64,000 bases of DNA from Radiobacillus deserti (GTDB taxonomy: Bacteria > Bacillota > Bacilli > Bacillales > Amphibacillaceae): NCBI RefSeq assembly GCF_007301515.1, contig NZ_CP041666.1, forward strand, positions 2,790,001 to 2,854,000. Direction: 5' to 3'. This document shows positions 43,254 to 52,580 of this stretch, piece by piece (position 1 is the first letter of the stretch; each line of letters starts with the position of its first letter). The notes beneath the pieces were generated by a model. That model was not told the DNA's origin and searched no databases. It saw nothing but the letters and a program-made list of their open reading frames with translations. A program made the translations under genes and the position numbers.

Positions 43254-43302
43254 TAAAATTATCTGTCTAACTTTTTGGGGTCACTTCAGAGCTGGGCGTT
43301 TC

Positions 43303-44192
43303 TCATATTTCCTCCATCGTCGGAATTGAAGGCTGGGCTCCTTCCTTCATGATGACCTTTCTAGACACCTTAGTCGCTAAATGCATAGTATCAAGAACGG
43401 ATAAACCAGTTAATAGTCCTGTCGCTAGCCCTGCGTTGTAAGCATCTCCAGCTCCTGTTGTGTCCACTGGTTGCATAGGTTCACTATGTACCAAGTCGTG
43501 AGAATCCTGCGTTACATGAATAGAACCTTTGGCGCCGAGGGTTGTAATCACATGCTCCACCCCTAGTGAAATTACCTGATGTGATGCTTGGATGGCATCA
43601 TCGATGGATTCCACTTTTTCCCTACTGATGGTTGCTAATTCATGTTCATTTGGTGTCAGATAATGCACCATTTTTAGCAACTTTGGTGATAGAACTTGAG
43701 CAGGCGCAGGATTTAAGATAACTGTTTTTCCTTTTGAATAGGCAAGCTCTACCGCTTTTTCCACTACAGAAAGAGGGACCTCTAACTGTGTCAATAAGAT
43801 ATCGCACGAATCAAAAAGCGCTTCCTGCTTCGTTATATCTTCAACAGAAAGTGTATGATTGGCTCCCGGTACAAGAACAATGGAATTTTCTCCACATCAT
43901 GGCTAACTTGAATAATTGCTGTTCCGGTTTTGTCAGATTGTTTAATCCCTTTCGTTTCGATTCCCTTATCCTGAAAATGCTCAAGAGTTGCTCTACCGAA
44001 ATCATCATCTCCAACCGCCCCAATGAAAGAGACATTTGCTCCTAATTGAGCAGCGGCAACAGCCTGGTTTGCTCCTTTACCACCAAAGAAGCGTTCATAC
44101 CCACTGCTATGAATCGTTTCACCTGGACGCACGATTCGATCGACAGATAAAACCAAATCCATATTAATACTTCCAACAACTAATATGTTCAA
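43303..44192 (-). pseudogene. rbsK: Ribokinase, frameshifted
   Basis: PfkB family, about 297 aa when repaired. The N-terminal NILVVGSINMDLVLSVDRI, GGKGANQAVAAAQLGA and GAVGDDDFG are ribokinase signatures. The C-terminal part has NPAPAQVLSPKLL and the catalytic DTTGAGDAYNAGLATGL. Adding one G at 43892-43893 (minus strand GG to GGG) joins VSHDVGENSIVLVPGANHTL. It phosphorylates ribose to ribose-5-phosphate. It is the last gene of the nucleoside-uptake operon, 4 nt after ecfA2, and would use ribose released by the operon's nucleoside hydrolase. Confidence 0.85.
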
Positions 44193-44196
44193 ATTA

Positions 44197-45006
44197 TCAC
44201 CTCGATTCTATTCGAAGATGCTTCCAAAGCTCCTCTTTTGTTAGCACGGAACCCTCTACCCCTAAGTCTTTAGCAAGGCTAGCATAAAAGGGGGGTTTTA
44301 ACCTACTTCTTTCCATAATAATTGCATCCGAGAAGATGGATTGAATATCTCCATCCGCTATCTTTTCTCCCTGTGCCATTGCAATTACACGGTTAAAATG
44401 GCGCACGACAAACTCCATATCATGCGTAATCGTAATTACAGTTTTACCCTTGTTTTGGAGCTCATCTAAAATAAAACCGATTTGCTGTAGTCCAACCGCA
44501 TCCTGTCCTGCTGTGGGTTCATCCATCACAATGATATCAGGATTCATCGCAAGAACCGAAGCAATTGTTACGAATTTCCGAGTCGAATAAGGCAGGTCAT
44601 ATGGGTTTTCCATCATAATCTCTTTTATCCCCGTCAAATTGGCAGCATAGCGAACATGCTCTTGAATTTCCTTGTCATTCCATCCTAGGTTGCGTGGACC
44701 GAAGGCAATTTCGGATTGAACCTCACTGTGAAAAATCTGATCATCTGGATTCTGGAATACATATCCAACCTTTCTCGACAGCGTAGCAGTGGTATAATCT
44801 TTCGTATTCCAATCCTGTATAAATACATTACCCCCAGTGGGCTTTACCAAGCCATTCATTAGCTTTACGGCAGTTGTTTTCCCAGCTCCATTTTGTCCAA
44901 TCATTGCTACGCGTTCTCCCTCCTCTATTGACAAGTCGAAGGAGCGTAGTGCCACAGTTCCATCTGGATAAGAAAAATGGACATTTTCCATTCGAATTTG
45001 TTTCAT
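44197..45006 (-). CDS. ECF transporter ATPase, second subunit (EcfA2-like) with a degenerate signature motif
   Basis: 269 aa. Walker A GQNGAGKTTAVKLMNG, Q-loop FQNPDDQIF, Walker B DIIVMDEPTAGQD and H-loop ITITHDMEF are intact. Where LSGGQ is expected the sequence is LPYSTRKFVTIASVLA, so this subunit's signature is noncanonical. ECF ATPases work as heterodimers, so one functional composite site would use the partner's LSGGQ. The start shares a base with the ecfA1 stop (TAATG). Drives uptake with EcfT and the S component upstream. Confidence 0.88.
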   Translation of the reverse strand: MKQIRMENVHFSYPDGTVALRSFDLSIEEGERVAMIGQNGAGKTTAVKLMNGLVKPTGGNVFIQDWNTKDYTTATLSRKVGYVFQNPDDQIFHSEVQSEIAFGPRNLGWNDKEIQEHVRYAANLTGIKEIMMENPYDLPYSTRKFVTIASVLAMNPDIIVMDEPTAGQDAVGLQQIGFILDELQNKGKTVITITHDMEFVVRHFNRVIAMAQGEKIADGDIQSIFSDAIIMERSRLKPPFYASLAKDLGVEGSVLTKEELWKHLRIESR

Positions 45007-45869
45007 TATCCCATCCCATCCTTCCTAGTCATCTCCACAAGCTCTGCCAATAGAGCTTGTTTCGTACGTGGAAACCTAGTAAGTGCTACGCCTCTTTTTT
45101 GCAAGTCAAAATAGACGTCCGCAACGGAGGGTACTGCTATATTCAAGGACAAATACTCTGGATTAGAAAAAACGGCTTCGGTCTCTCCTTCCATAACTAC
45201 CTTGCCATCTTTCATTACTAAAATGTGATCCGCACACTCCAGTATGAAATCCATCTTGTGTTCAACGAGGATGATTGTTTTGCCGATTTCTTTCAGCATT
45301 GTAATGATTTCAAAGATATCCTCAGTCCCTTGTGGATCTAATTGAGAAGTTGGCTCATCCATTATAAGAATATCTGGATCCATTACGATAATCGAAGCTA
45401 ATGCAACTCGTTGCCTTTGGCCACCGGACAGTTCAAATGGATTTTTATCTCGGAGATGATCTATCTTTACCTGTTTTAAGACATGGTTTACGGATGGAAC
45501 AATTTTTTCTTCTGAAATTCCGAGATTCTCTAATCCGAAAGCTATTTCTTCAAAGACGGTTTCCTTTACGCCAGAAACTTGAATGAAAGGGTTTTGAAAC
45601 ATGTACCCGACCTTTGGTGCCAAATCTCCAAGCTCCATTTCTAACATGGAAGCTCCTTCAAGCAAAATTTGACCATTTACTTCCCCTTTATAGAAGTGTG
45701 GAACAAAGCCTCTTAGCAGGTGACATAACGTAGTTTTTCCAGATCCGTTATTCCCAATAACCCCATACAGTTTTCCCTTTTCTAGCTTTACAGAAATGTC
45801 TTGTAGAACCGGTGAATCACTCGTCGGATATCGATAGGAAATGTTATTCAGCTCATACATGATAGTCAT
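45006..45869 (-). CDS. ECF transporter ATPase, first subunit (EcfA1-like)
   Basis: 287 aa. Walker A GNNGSGKTTLCHLLRG, Q-loop FQNPFIQVSG, canonical signature LSGGQRQRVALAS, Walker B ILIMDEPTSQLD and H-loop VEHKMDF. The start overlaps the ecfT stop (ATGA), behind GGAGGG. Pairs with the next ATPase, whose signature is degenerate. Confidence 0.92.
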   Translation of the reverse strand: MTIMYELNNISYRYPTSDSPVLQDISVKLEKGKLYGVIGNNGSGKTTLCHLLRGFVPHFYKGEVNGQILLEGASMLEMELGDLAPKVGYMFQNPFIQVSGVKETVFEEIAFGLENLGISEEKIVPSVNHVLKQVKIDHLRDKNPFELSGGQRQRVALASIIVMDPDILIMDEPTSQLDPQGTEDIFEIITMLKEIGKTIILVEHKMDFILECADHILVMKDGKVVMEGETEAVFSNPEYLSLNIAVPSVADVYFDLQKRGVALTRFPRTKQALLAELVEMTRKDGMG

Positions 45870-46612
45870 CCAAGCACCCTCCCTATAAGTAAACCAACTA
45901 GAATTACGACAAATGCGATTGGAAGCACGTGATCTAGAGGTCCTTTTGATAGTTTATACAAGCTCGTTTTTTTGTTTTTCGTTAGAAAGGCTCTAGACTC
46001 TAATGTAATAGCACGCTCTTCTGTACTAGCAATAGACGACAGAATGAGAGGTGTTAATATCGGAATAAATGCTTTTGCCCTTACCCACACATTCCCTTCG
46101 GTTTCGACTCCTCTTGCCCTTTGTGCATCCATGATAACTCTTGATTGCTTGCGCATTTCTGGAATAATTTGCAGCGTCGATAAAACAACGTACGCTCCCA
46201 TAGGAGGGAGTCCAATATCTTCTAAAGCCTTGACGAAATCTCTTACGGCAGTAATCTTGAAAAATAGGATAAAGGCAGAACCTATCGCTAGTATTCTAGT
46301 TGCCATAATTAGACCATAGTGTATCCCTTCCGCTTTCATTGATAAGAACCCAAGCTTCCATATGACTTGGTTACCTGGATAAAAGAAGGCTTGCATGAGA
46401 AAGAGAACAATGAGCAAAAAGCCTAATGCGAGCAGAACATTTTGAAGAAACGCTTTTTGGACACCTGCCCATAAGGCAAGGATAAGACAAATCCCGAACA
46501 TGGCCATTGCGTACCAATAGGAAGATACGATAAAAACAGAGATGGTTATACTTAAACTAAAATAAAATTTTGTTAATGGATGTAAGGATAATATCCAGTT
46601 GTGCTGCAACAT
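45866..46612 (-). CDS. ECF transporter transmembrane component EcfT
   Basis: About 248 aa. Multiple spans plus the EcfT coupling motifs: AQRARGVE (~145, the ARG motif) and the second ALESRAF-type motif TLESRAFLTKN. ATG 46612 gives the normal LHPLTKF-type start (LSLHPLTKFYFSLS). The frame extends 15 codons upstream. Couples the two ATPases to the S component encoded just upstream. Confidence 0.88.
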   Translation of the reverse strand: MLQHNWILSLHPLTKFYFSLSITISVFIVSSYWYAMAMFGICLILALWAGVQKAFLQNVLLALGFLLIVLFLMQAFFYPGNQVIWKLGFLSMKAEGIHYGLIMATRILAIGSAFILFFKITAVRDFVKALEDIGLPPMGAYVVLSTLQIIPEMRKQSRVIMDAQRARGVETEGNVWVRAKAFIPILTPLILSSIASTEERAITLESRAFLTKNKKTSLYKLSKGPLDHVLPIAFVVILVGLLIGRVLG

Positions 46613-46679
46613 TTCTCCCCCCTCTAAGAAAGTGATTATTTTCACAAAGTTTCCCATAGAAAAGAGTCACTTCTAGCAG

Positions 46680-47276
46680 TTATTTCTTTCTTTTCATGTA
46701 AAGGTGACCGTAATTTAATTTAGAAAGGTAACGATCAGACATCAACCGGACTATGAAATAGACAATCATAACGGAAATGATCTTATCTCCAACCTCTGTA
46801 ATAATCGTAGACGAGAAAACAGCACTCCAAATTTGTTGTCCTGCTGCCAGGAAGGTAGCGGTAATTAGAGCAGAAGTGTTTCCAGTCGCTCCACCATATA
46901 CTAAGACGGTGATTGGAGCGGATGTAATAATTGTAATAAAGGTAATGATAACTGCAGAAATGAGTGCTTTCGGTATGTTTTGAAACATACCTTTTCTTGT
47001 TAAAAGACCTGTTACAAAACCTATCGCAATAGACACAATGGCATATGGAAACCAGACGGGATTAAAGATACCATTAATTAGATTCGTAACTAATCCTGCG
47101 AGTACCGCAACCCATGGACCTGCAATAACCCCGATTAGTATGGTGCCGATTGTATCTAAGAAGATTGGTAACTTGAGGACACTAGCAATTTGGAAGCCTA
47201 CGATATTAATCGCAACTCCAACTGGAATCAATAGCATGGCCATTATATTAAAATCATCTTTTATCTTCCTTTTCAC
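46680..47276 (-). CDS. ECF transporter substrate-specific (S) component, probably for nucleosides
   Basis: 198 aa, about six spans, with the AxxxAxxxNxxG-like helix-1 region (VGVAINIVGFQIASVLKLPIFLDTIGTILIG) and GPWVAVLAGLVTNLINGI. S components share little sequence, so substrate is inferred from the operon: nucleoside hydrolase upstream (14-nt gap) and ribokinase downstream point to nucleosides or ribosides. Confidence 0.8.
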   Translation of the reverse strand: MKRKIKDDFNIMAMLLIPVGVAINIVGFQIASVLKLPIFLDTIGTILIGVIAGPWVAVLAGLVTNLINGIFNPVWFPYAIVSIAIGFVTGLLTRKGMFQNIPKALISAVIITFITIITSAPITVLVYGGATGNTSALITATFLAAGQQIWSAVFSSTIITEVGDKIISVMIVYFIVRLMSDRYLSKLNYGHLYMKRKK

Positions 47277-47290
47277 TTTCTTTTCCCCCT

Positions 47291-48238
47291 TTAAGAACAG
47301 TGTTTGACTGCTCGTAAAAATAATGATACTAGCTTTTCTCGATTCACTTCATATAACACGCGCACATTCGGTGTTTGGCCGCTTCTTTTGTCATAATCCA
47401 CGACAGTAGCTCCATTTGTGTACGTTCCCATTCGTTCGACGGAAACAAAGTAATCATCTCCTTCGAACAAGGACGGATCAACTACATAAGCAACCGCACA
47501 CAGGTCATGAAGACGAATAACGTCGTTGTAATTTTCTTCATGGAACGGCGTTCTATCCCCACCATCTTGGTAGAAGCGAATCATAGACACGAGCTTATCC
47601 GATAGATTTGTTTGGAAGTGCTCTAGTTCGTTAACATCAGCCTGACTGAGGTAAGCTTTATGTGTCACATCCAAACCACTCATCGTGATTGGAATCCCTG
47701 AACGGAATACGATATCCGCAGCATCTGGATCCACGTGTATGTTAAATTCTGCAGTCGGGGTGACATTCCCACCTTTTGCAGCACCCCCCATTAAGGAGAT
47801 TTGTTTAATCTTCGGCTTCAAATGTGGATACGCTAAAATGAGGGCACCGACATTCGTAAGAGGGCCGGTAGCAATGATAGTGATTGGCTCAGTTGCTTTA
47901 GTTAGCGTTTCTACCATTGCTTCCATCGCGTAACGTTTACTTTCTTTTCGTTTCGATATTGGGAAGGTAACATCCCCAATTCCACTCTCTCCATGAACAT
48001 GATCGGCTATTTGTAAATCTTTGTAAAATGGTTGATCTAGTCCACGAGCGACTTCTACATTCTGTCCCATGTAATCTAGAAAGTTTAAAGCATTCGATAC
48101 AGTTTTATCTTGGGTTTGATTTCCCGCACTTGTCGTGATTAAAAGTATGTTCAATGTTTCACTAGCAAAAGCAAATAATAAAGCCATTATATCGTCAATA
48201 CCAGGGTCACAGTCGATGATGACAGGCGTCTTCCTCAA
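47291..48238 (-). CDS. Inosine-uridine-preferring nucleoside hydrolase
   Basis: About 315 aa. The calcium/ribose site VIIDCDPGIDDIMALL at the N-terminus, TIIATGPLTNVGALI, SLMGGAAKGGNVTPTAEFNIHVDPDAADIV and the later LHDLCAVAYVVDP are the complete IUNH pattern. The best start is TTG 48238, 5 nt after GGGAGGTGAAA; the frame is open to 48277 without a better site. It is the first gene of the operon IUNH-S-EcfT-EcfA1-EcfA2-RbsK and would split imported nucleosides to base and ribose. It is a second, intact nucleoside hydrolase; the first (4937-5844) is broken. Confidence 0.93.
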   Translation of the reverse strand: MRKTPVIIDCDPGIDDIMALLFAFASETLNILLITTSAGNQTQDKTVSNALNFLDYMGQNVEVARGLDQPFYKDLQIADHVHGESGIGDVTFPISKRKESKRYAMEAMVETLTKATEPITIIATGPLTNVGALILAYPHLKPKIKQISLMGGAAKGGNVTPTAEFNIHVDPDAADIVFRSGIPITMSGLDVTHKAYLSQADVNELEHFQTNLSDKLVSMIRFYQDGGDRTPFHEENYNDVIRLHDLCAVAYVVDPSLFEGDDYFVSVERMGTYTNGATVVDYDKRSGQTPNVRVLYEVNREKLVSLFLRAVKHCS

Positions 48239-48357
48239 GATTTCACCTCCCTTCCGGTTGGATGTCATCGCTTTCATTAGCGGTGTAAGAATTCCTTATT
48301 ATCATATAGGATAACGGGAAAAATTCCTATACCTTTTTGTAAATTATTTCACAAAAG

Positions 48358-48385
48358 CGGGTGGTGCCTGTCACCACCCGTTTTT
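48358..48385 (+). terminator. Hairpin with T-run
   Basis: A 9-bp stem CGGGTGGTG/CACCACCCG with a 5-nt loop and TTTTT after it on the + strand. No + strand gene precedes it, so it may protect the operon promoter or be a relic. Confidence 0.5.
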
Positions 48386-48404
48386 GCTCGAATTGTGTCG
48401 AAGC

Positions 48405-48437
48405 AAAAAAAGAGGAGCCGAGGCTCCTCTTTTTTTG
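48405..48437. terminator. Terminator of the LCP gene
   Basis: Stem AGAGGAGCC/GGCTCCTCT with a 2-nt loop, flanked by A7 and T7, so strong on both strands. It lies 3 nt after the LCP stop. Confidence 0.88.
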
Positions 48438-48439
48438 TA

Positions 48440-49381
48440 CTAGGATGTTGATTTTTCCAGCATGGAATGAACTTTTTCAATCTCATCATCGGAGACGACT
48501 AGATAATACGTACCGTTAATACTAGTGCCCTCTCCCTGAACCATATAACTCGTAAAGTGATGACGAGTGTCGCGGTAGTTCGCAAATAAATCTTGCATAT
48601 CCTCAAAATCCATATTCGTTACAACGTTCTTTCCTAATACATCGAGAATATTATCAATCTTACTAAAAGATGTAATACTCGCACCTTGCTCAATAATTCC
48701 CTGGATAACTTGTCTTTGACGCTTCGTACGACCAAAATCTCCATTTGGATCAAAGTGTCTCATCCGAACATACCCAAGTGCCTTAGCTCCATCCAGTTGA
48801 ATGTCGCCTTTCTCGAAATGATAGCCTTTTTGATAGTACCCTTCGTCAAACCAATCTATTTCATTGGTAACTGTAATCCCACCAACCGCATCCACCATAT
48901 CAGTTAGACCTTCCATATTGATGCGCACATAATAATCTAGGTCTGTGTCTAAGAAGTTCTCCACCGTGTTAATAGCCATTTCCACCCCGCCATACGAATA
49001 AGCATGATTAATTTTTTCTTCGGTACCACGACCGACAATTTCCGCTCTCGTATCACGTGGAATACTGATCAACTGCATACTATCTGTGCTCGGGTCAAGA
49101 GACATGACCATTAACGCATCGGAACGACCACTATCGGATTCACGCTCGTCCACACCTAGTAATAAGATGTTCAGCTTCTCTTGTTCCTTCATTTTTTCCT
49201 TCGTTGCCTCTGTATCAATGTTTCCCACCTGTTGATGGATTTCTTTCGTTACAGTCTGTTTTACCTCATGATATATAGAATAAACGTATCCTCCAGTAGC
49301 CAAAAGAAATACGGCTATAATCGAACAAATAATCTTCATCCAACGCTTGGATTTCTTCCCTTTAAGAGATTCTGTCACCAT
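48440..49381 (-). CDS. LytR-CpsA-Psr (LCP) family cell-wall glycopolymer ligase
   Basis: 313 aa. A basic cytoplasmic N-terminus, one span (~15-33), then the LCP domain: LNILLLGVDERESDSGRSDALMV, IPRDTRAEI, NHAYSYGGVEMAI and GYVRMRHFDPNGDFGRTKRQRQVI, with the Arg/Asp residues that bind polyprenyl pyrophosphate. The family attaches teichoic acid or other polymers to peptidoglycan. Single gene with its own terminator. Confidence 0.92.
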   Translation of the reverse strand: MVTESLKGKKSKRWMKIICSIIAVFLLATGGYVYSIYHEVKQTVTKEIHQQVGNIDTEATKEKMKEQEKLNILLLGVDERESDSGRSDALMVMSLDPSTDSMQLISIPRDTRAEIVGRGTEEKINHAYSYGGVEMAINTVENFLDTDLDYYVRINMEGLTDMVDAVGGITVTNEIDWFDEGYYQKGYHFEKGDIQLDGAKALGYVRMRHFDPNGDFGRTKRQRQVIQGIIEQGASITSFSKIDNILDVLGKNVVTNMDFEDMQDLFANYRDTRHHFTSYMVQGEGTSINGTYYLVVSDDEIEKVHSMLEKSTS

Positions 49382-49456
49382 TTACACCTCTTCTTTTCAC
49401 AAGATACTAGCATTGGATTATTATACTATAAAGCTCTCAAATATCATCTAGTAAAT

Positions 49457-50146
49457 TTATGAAAAGCTCGTAAGGTTTCTTAATGCTATAATTTTTTCTG
49501 GGTCAATTGAACAAGCGTAAGAGGAATCTATGCGAACTGCCTTACCAAAATGAATTTCTTTAGCAGGAAACCCTCGTAAAAAACTAGCAATATTTTCTAG
49601 AGTTAGACCTGCCCCCGCCATCAAAATAGGTCCTCCTCTGTCTACTTGCTTTTGCATGTTAGAATATTGTTCCACAGCTTCGATAGCAGAAGGCTTTCCA
49701 CCAGAAGTAAGCACTCTACGAATTTGCGGATATTTCCGAAGCACCTTTATGGATTCCTCTAGGTCTTTAGCTTCATCAAGTGCACGATGAAAAGTGACAT
49801 CTAATCCTTCAGACACATGTAAAAGTTCCTCTAGCGCTGTCTCATGAATATCACCCTGTTCCGTTAAAACTCCAATGACAACACCGTTTGCACCCAGTTT
49901 CTTACATTGCTTTATGTCCTCTACCATTACTTGCAAATCATCGGTGGAATACACGAATCCCCTACTATGCGGTCGAATCATCACCTGTACAGGTATCGTG
50001 ACTGCCTGACAAACCTGTTCAATTAAACCATAACTTGGAGTAAGCCCACCTTCTAGCATTCCTGTTACCAATTCGATACGATCCGCTCCTGCTTTCTCTG
50101 CAGTATGGGCATCTGTTAGGGAATCGGCAATTACTTCTATCAACAT
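49457..50146 (-). CDS. cutC: CutC-family protein
   Basis: 229 aa TIM-barrel. IEVIADSLTDAHTAEKAGADRIELV at the N-terminus, GGLTPSYGLI, VMIRPHSRGFVYS, GANGVVIGVL, DVTFHRALD, VLTSGGKPSA and MAGAGLT form the CutC pattern. The family is named for copper homeostasis, but a role in copper is disputed and the true function is unclear. Single gene, divergent from nagZ. Confidence 0.9.
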   Translation of the reverse strand: MLIEVIADSLTDAHTAEKAGADRIELVTGMLEGGLTPSYGLIEQVCQAVTIPVQVMIRPHSRGFVYSTDDLQVMVEDIKQCKKLGANGVVIGVLTEQGDIHETALEELLHVSEGLDVTFHRALDEAKDLEESIKVLRKYPQIRRVLTSGGKPSAIEAVEQYSNMQKQVDRGGPILMAGAGLTLENIASFLRGFPAKEIHFGKAVRIDSSYACSIDPEKIIALRNLTSFS

Positions 50147-50361
50147 AAAAAATCCATCCTTTTTAATAAGTCTAAACGTCTATAGCCAGCCAGATTTGTA
50201 GGTATATTCTCCTTCCTACCATTTGAAAATTTTGTCGTTTATTCAGTTCGAAAGTGGTATAGACAACTATATCATAACTCAATTACTATTTAATTGGAAG
50301 ATATTTTGTCTTCTGGAAAAACTAATGAAAGGAGGAGCGATTCCATCGAGAAAACCGCTTA

Positions 50362-50375
50362 TGTAAGCGATACCA
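50362..50375 (+). promoter_or_regulatory. cre-like site before nagZ
   Basis: TGTAAGCGATACCA matches the CcpA consensus at all but one constrained position (C for W near the 3' end). It lies just upstream of the AAAGGTGG ribosome site of nagZ, consistent with catabolite repression of wall recycling. Confidence 0.45.
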
Positions 50376-50395
50376 AATAAGAAAGGTGGAAATGT

Positions 50396-52510
50396 ATGAA
50401 CAACAAAACAAAGAAAGTAACCACTGTATCTTTTGTCTCTATTCTTTTGCTTATTACTCAATTGTTTTCTCCTATCCAGCCTGTTCAAGCGAAAAAGCAG
50501 AACGATGTAGTCGATCTGATCCTTCTGCAAAACGTTCCCGAGGTGGACAGCAAGATTTCCGATAATTCCATTTCATTAGATGCTTTAAAAATATATGAGG
50601 ATGGACACTTCGAATTGGTGACAAAGAATTTGTCATGGAAATCCACCAATAAAAGAGTCGCATCCGTGGATGAAGACGGGAATGTTACGGCTTCTGGAAA
50701 ACCTGGTCTTACTTTTATCAAGGTTTCCTATGGTCGATTTACCGATCGAATCGCCATCCACACTAAACCAGATTTTTCTCATAAACAAAGAGGAAAATTA
50801 GATTTTGAACCTACATTAGTAAAATTAAGAGGAAAACAATATGACATCATATCCAATGCCATTGATGAAATGACACTCCAAGAAAAAATTGGACAAATGC
50901 TCATGCCAGATTTCCGAAACTGGGAAGGGCAACCCGTAACCGAAATGCTACCAGAGATTGAATCACTCGTGAAAGAGTATGACCTTGGTGGTGTTATTTT
51001 ATTTAGGGAAAATGTCGTGACTACCGAGCAAACGGTGGAGCTCGTTTCCGCCTATAAAGAAGCTGCAGAAAAATACGGCTTACTTTTGACCATAGATCAA
51101 GAAGGTGGAATTGTGACTCGACTTCAATCTGGCACAGATATGCCAGGTAATATGGCGCTAGGTGCAACAAGATCTGAAGACTTATCCTATCAAGTAGGAC
51201 GAGCCATAGGAGAGGAGCTTCATTCCTTAGGGATAAATATGAACCTTGCACCGGTACTCGATGTGAATAACAACCCAGACAACCCAGTCATTGGTGTTCG
51301 TTCATTTGGAGAGTCCCCTGAGCTAGTTGCCGATTTAGGCATTGCTTATACAGAAGGCTTACAAAGCACAGGTGTTGCAGCAACAGCTAAACACTTCCCT
51401 GGCCATGGAGATACTGCTGTAGATTCTCACTTAGGTCTTCCTGAAGTCCCACACGATATAGAGCGTCTGAAAGAAGTAGAGCTATATCCATTTCAGCAAG
51501 CGATGGAAGCAGGGATCGATGCTGTGATGACCGCGCATGTGACGTTCCCTAAAATCGATGACACGAAAGTGATTTCGAAAAAGGACGGAACCGAAATCGC
51601 TTTGCCCGCTACCCTTTCTAAAAAAGTATTAACAGATTTAATGAGAAAAGATATGGGATATGATGGAGTGATTATCACAGACGCCTTAAACATGAATGCG
51701 ATTGAAGATCATTTCGGTCCTGTAGACGCTGCAGTAAGAGCTGTTCAAGCAGGAGCAGATATTTTACTAATGCCAGTTGGACTTGAAGAGGTTGCTGGTG
51801 GGCTAGTTGAAGCAGTCCAAAACGGAGATATTTCAATAGATAATATCGAAGATTCTGTAGAACGAATCTTAACCTTAAAAGTCGAACGCGGAATTATCAA
51901 GTCCGACGAGACCACTTCATTAGAGGATAAAATTGCTAACGCACAACAAGTAGTTGGTTCCGAAGCACACAAACAAGTAGAAAAAAATGCATCGGAGAAA
52001 TCCATTACTCTAGTTAAAAATGAAAACGAAGTACTGCCTTTATCCACTTCTTCAGAGGATGAGGTGGTTGTCGTAGGAAATACCCAAATCGATACGCTTT
52101 ATTCGGAAGTGAAAGCAATCCATAACAACACAACACTTATTCGTGCATCCGGACCATTAAGCGCTGATCAATTGGCTAGACTTGAACGTGCAGATGCAGT
52201 GATTGTAGGCACCTATACGTACAATGTTTCTGGTCGCTCCCCAAGTAGCCAACAAATGCAGCTTGTAAATCAGCTCATCGAAGCGACAGACTCACCAGTA
52301 ATAGGAGTTGGCATCCGGAACCCTTATGACATCATGGCGTATCCAACAGTGGATGCTTACCTAACCCAATATGGCTTCAACGAATCCAGCTTTGAAGCAA
52401 CGGCAAAAGTGATTACAGGCCAACTAAACCCAACTGGTCAATTACCAGTTACAATTCCTAGCTATGAAGGAGATATACTTTATTCCTTCGGGCATGGGTT
52501 AAGTTATTAA
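50396..52510 (+). CDS. nagZ: Secreted beta-N-acetylglucosaminidase NagZ (GH3)
   Basis: 704 aa. Signal peptide (~1-33, cut near VQAKK), a Big2-like N-terminal segment (KSTNKRVASVDEDGNVTASG), the GH3 catalytic domain (LLTIDQEGGIVTRL, MNLAPVLDVNNNPDNPVIG, the KHFPGHGDTAVDSHLGLP loop holding the Asp-His catalytic dyad, and DGVIITDALNMNAI with the nucleophile Asp) and a C-terminal alpha/beta domain. In B. subtilis NagZ removes GlcNAc from muropeptides outside the cell. AAAGGTGG precedes ATG. NamZ follows in the same direction. Confidence 0.95.
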   Translation: MNNKTKKVTTVSFVSILLLITQLFSPIQPVQAKKQNDVVDLILLQNVPEVDSKISDNSISLDALKIYEDGHFELVTKNLSWKSTNKRVASVDEDGNVTASGKPGLTFIKVSYGRFTDRIAIHTKPDFSHKQRGKLDFEPTLVKLRGKQYDIISNAIDEMTLQEKIGQMLMPDFRNWEGQPVTEMLPEIESLVKEYDLGGVILFRENVVTTEQTVELVSAYKEAAEKYGLLLTIDQEGGIVTRLQSGTDMPGNMALGATRSEDLSYQVGRAIGEELHSLGINMNLAPVLDVNNNPDNPVIGVRSFGESPELVADLGIAYTEGLQSTGVAATAKHFPGHGDTAVDSHLGLPEVPHDIERLKEVELYPFQQAMEAGIDAVMTAHVTFPKIDDTKVISKKDGTEIALPATLSKKVLTDLMRKDMGYDGVIITDALNMNAIEDHFGPVDAAVRAVQAGADILLMPVGLEEVAGGLVEAVQNGDISIDNIEDSVERILTLKVERGIIKSDETTSLEDKIANAQQVVGSEAHKQVEKNASEKSITLVKNENEVLPLSTSSEDEVVVVGNTQIDTLYSEVKAIHNNTTLIRASGPLSADQLARLERADAVIVGTYTYNVSGRSPSSQQMQLVNQLIEATDSPVIGVGIRNPYDIMAYPTVDAYLTQYGFNESSFEATAKVITGQLNPTGQLPVTIPSYEGDILYSFGHGLSY

Positions 52511-52580
52511 ATTCCACCATCTTCTATAACGAGGGAGCATCCATTCCAGGAGGCTCCCAAATAAAGAAAGGGGTATTGAG

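Larger units (their letters stand above)
41841..43288 (+). mobile_element. IS3-family (IS150 group) insertion sequence, 1,448 bp
   Basis: The left end TGAACTGCACCCCAATTGTT and the complement of the right end TGAAGTGACCCCAAAAAGTT form imperfect terminal inverted repeats sharing TGAA.TG..CCCCAA...GTTAGACA. A 3-bp target duplication GAG flanks it (41838-41840 and 43289-43291). It carries an orfA/orfB pair in -1 relative frames as expected for the family. It is inserted in the loop of a terminator. Confidence 0.92.
41825..43301. terminator. Bidirectional terminator hairpin split by the IS
   Basis: AAACGCCCAG (41825-41834) and CTGGGCGTTT (43292-43301) are exact complements. Removing the IS and one GAG copy restores a 10-bp stem with a 6-nt loop GCTGAG, placed exactly between the convergent 59-aa gene and the ribokinase gene. 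Confidence 0.75.
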
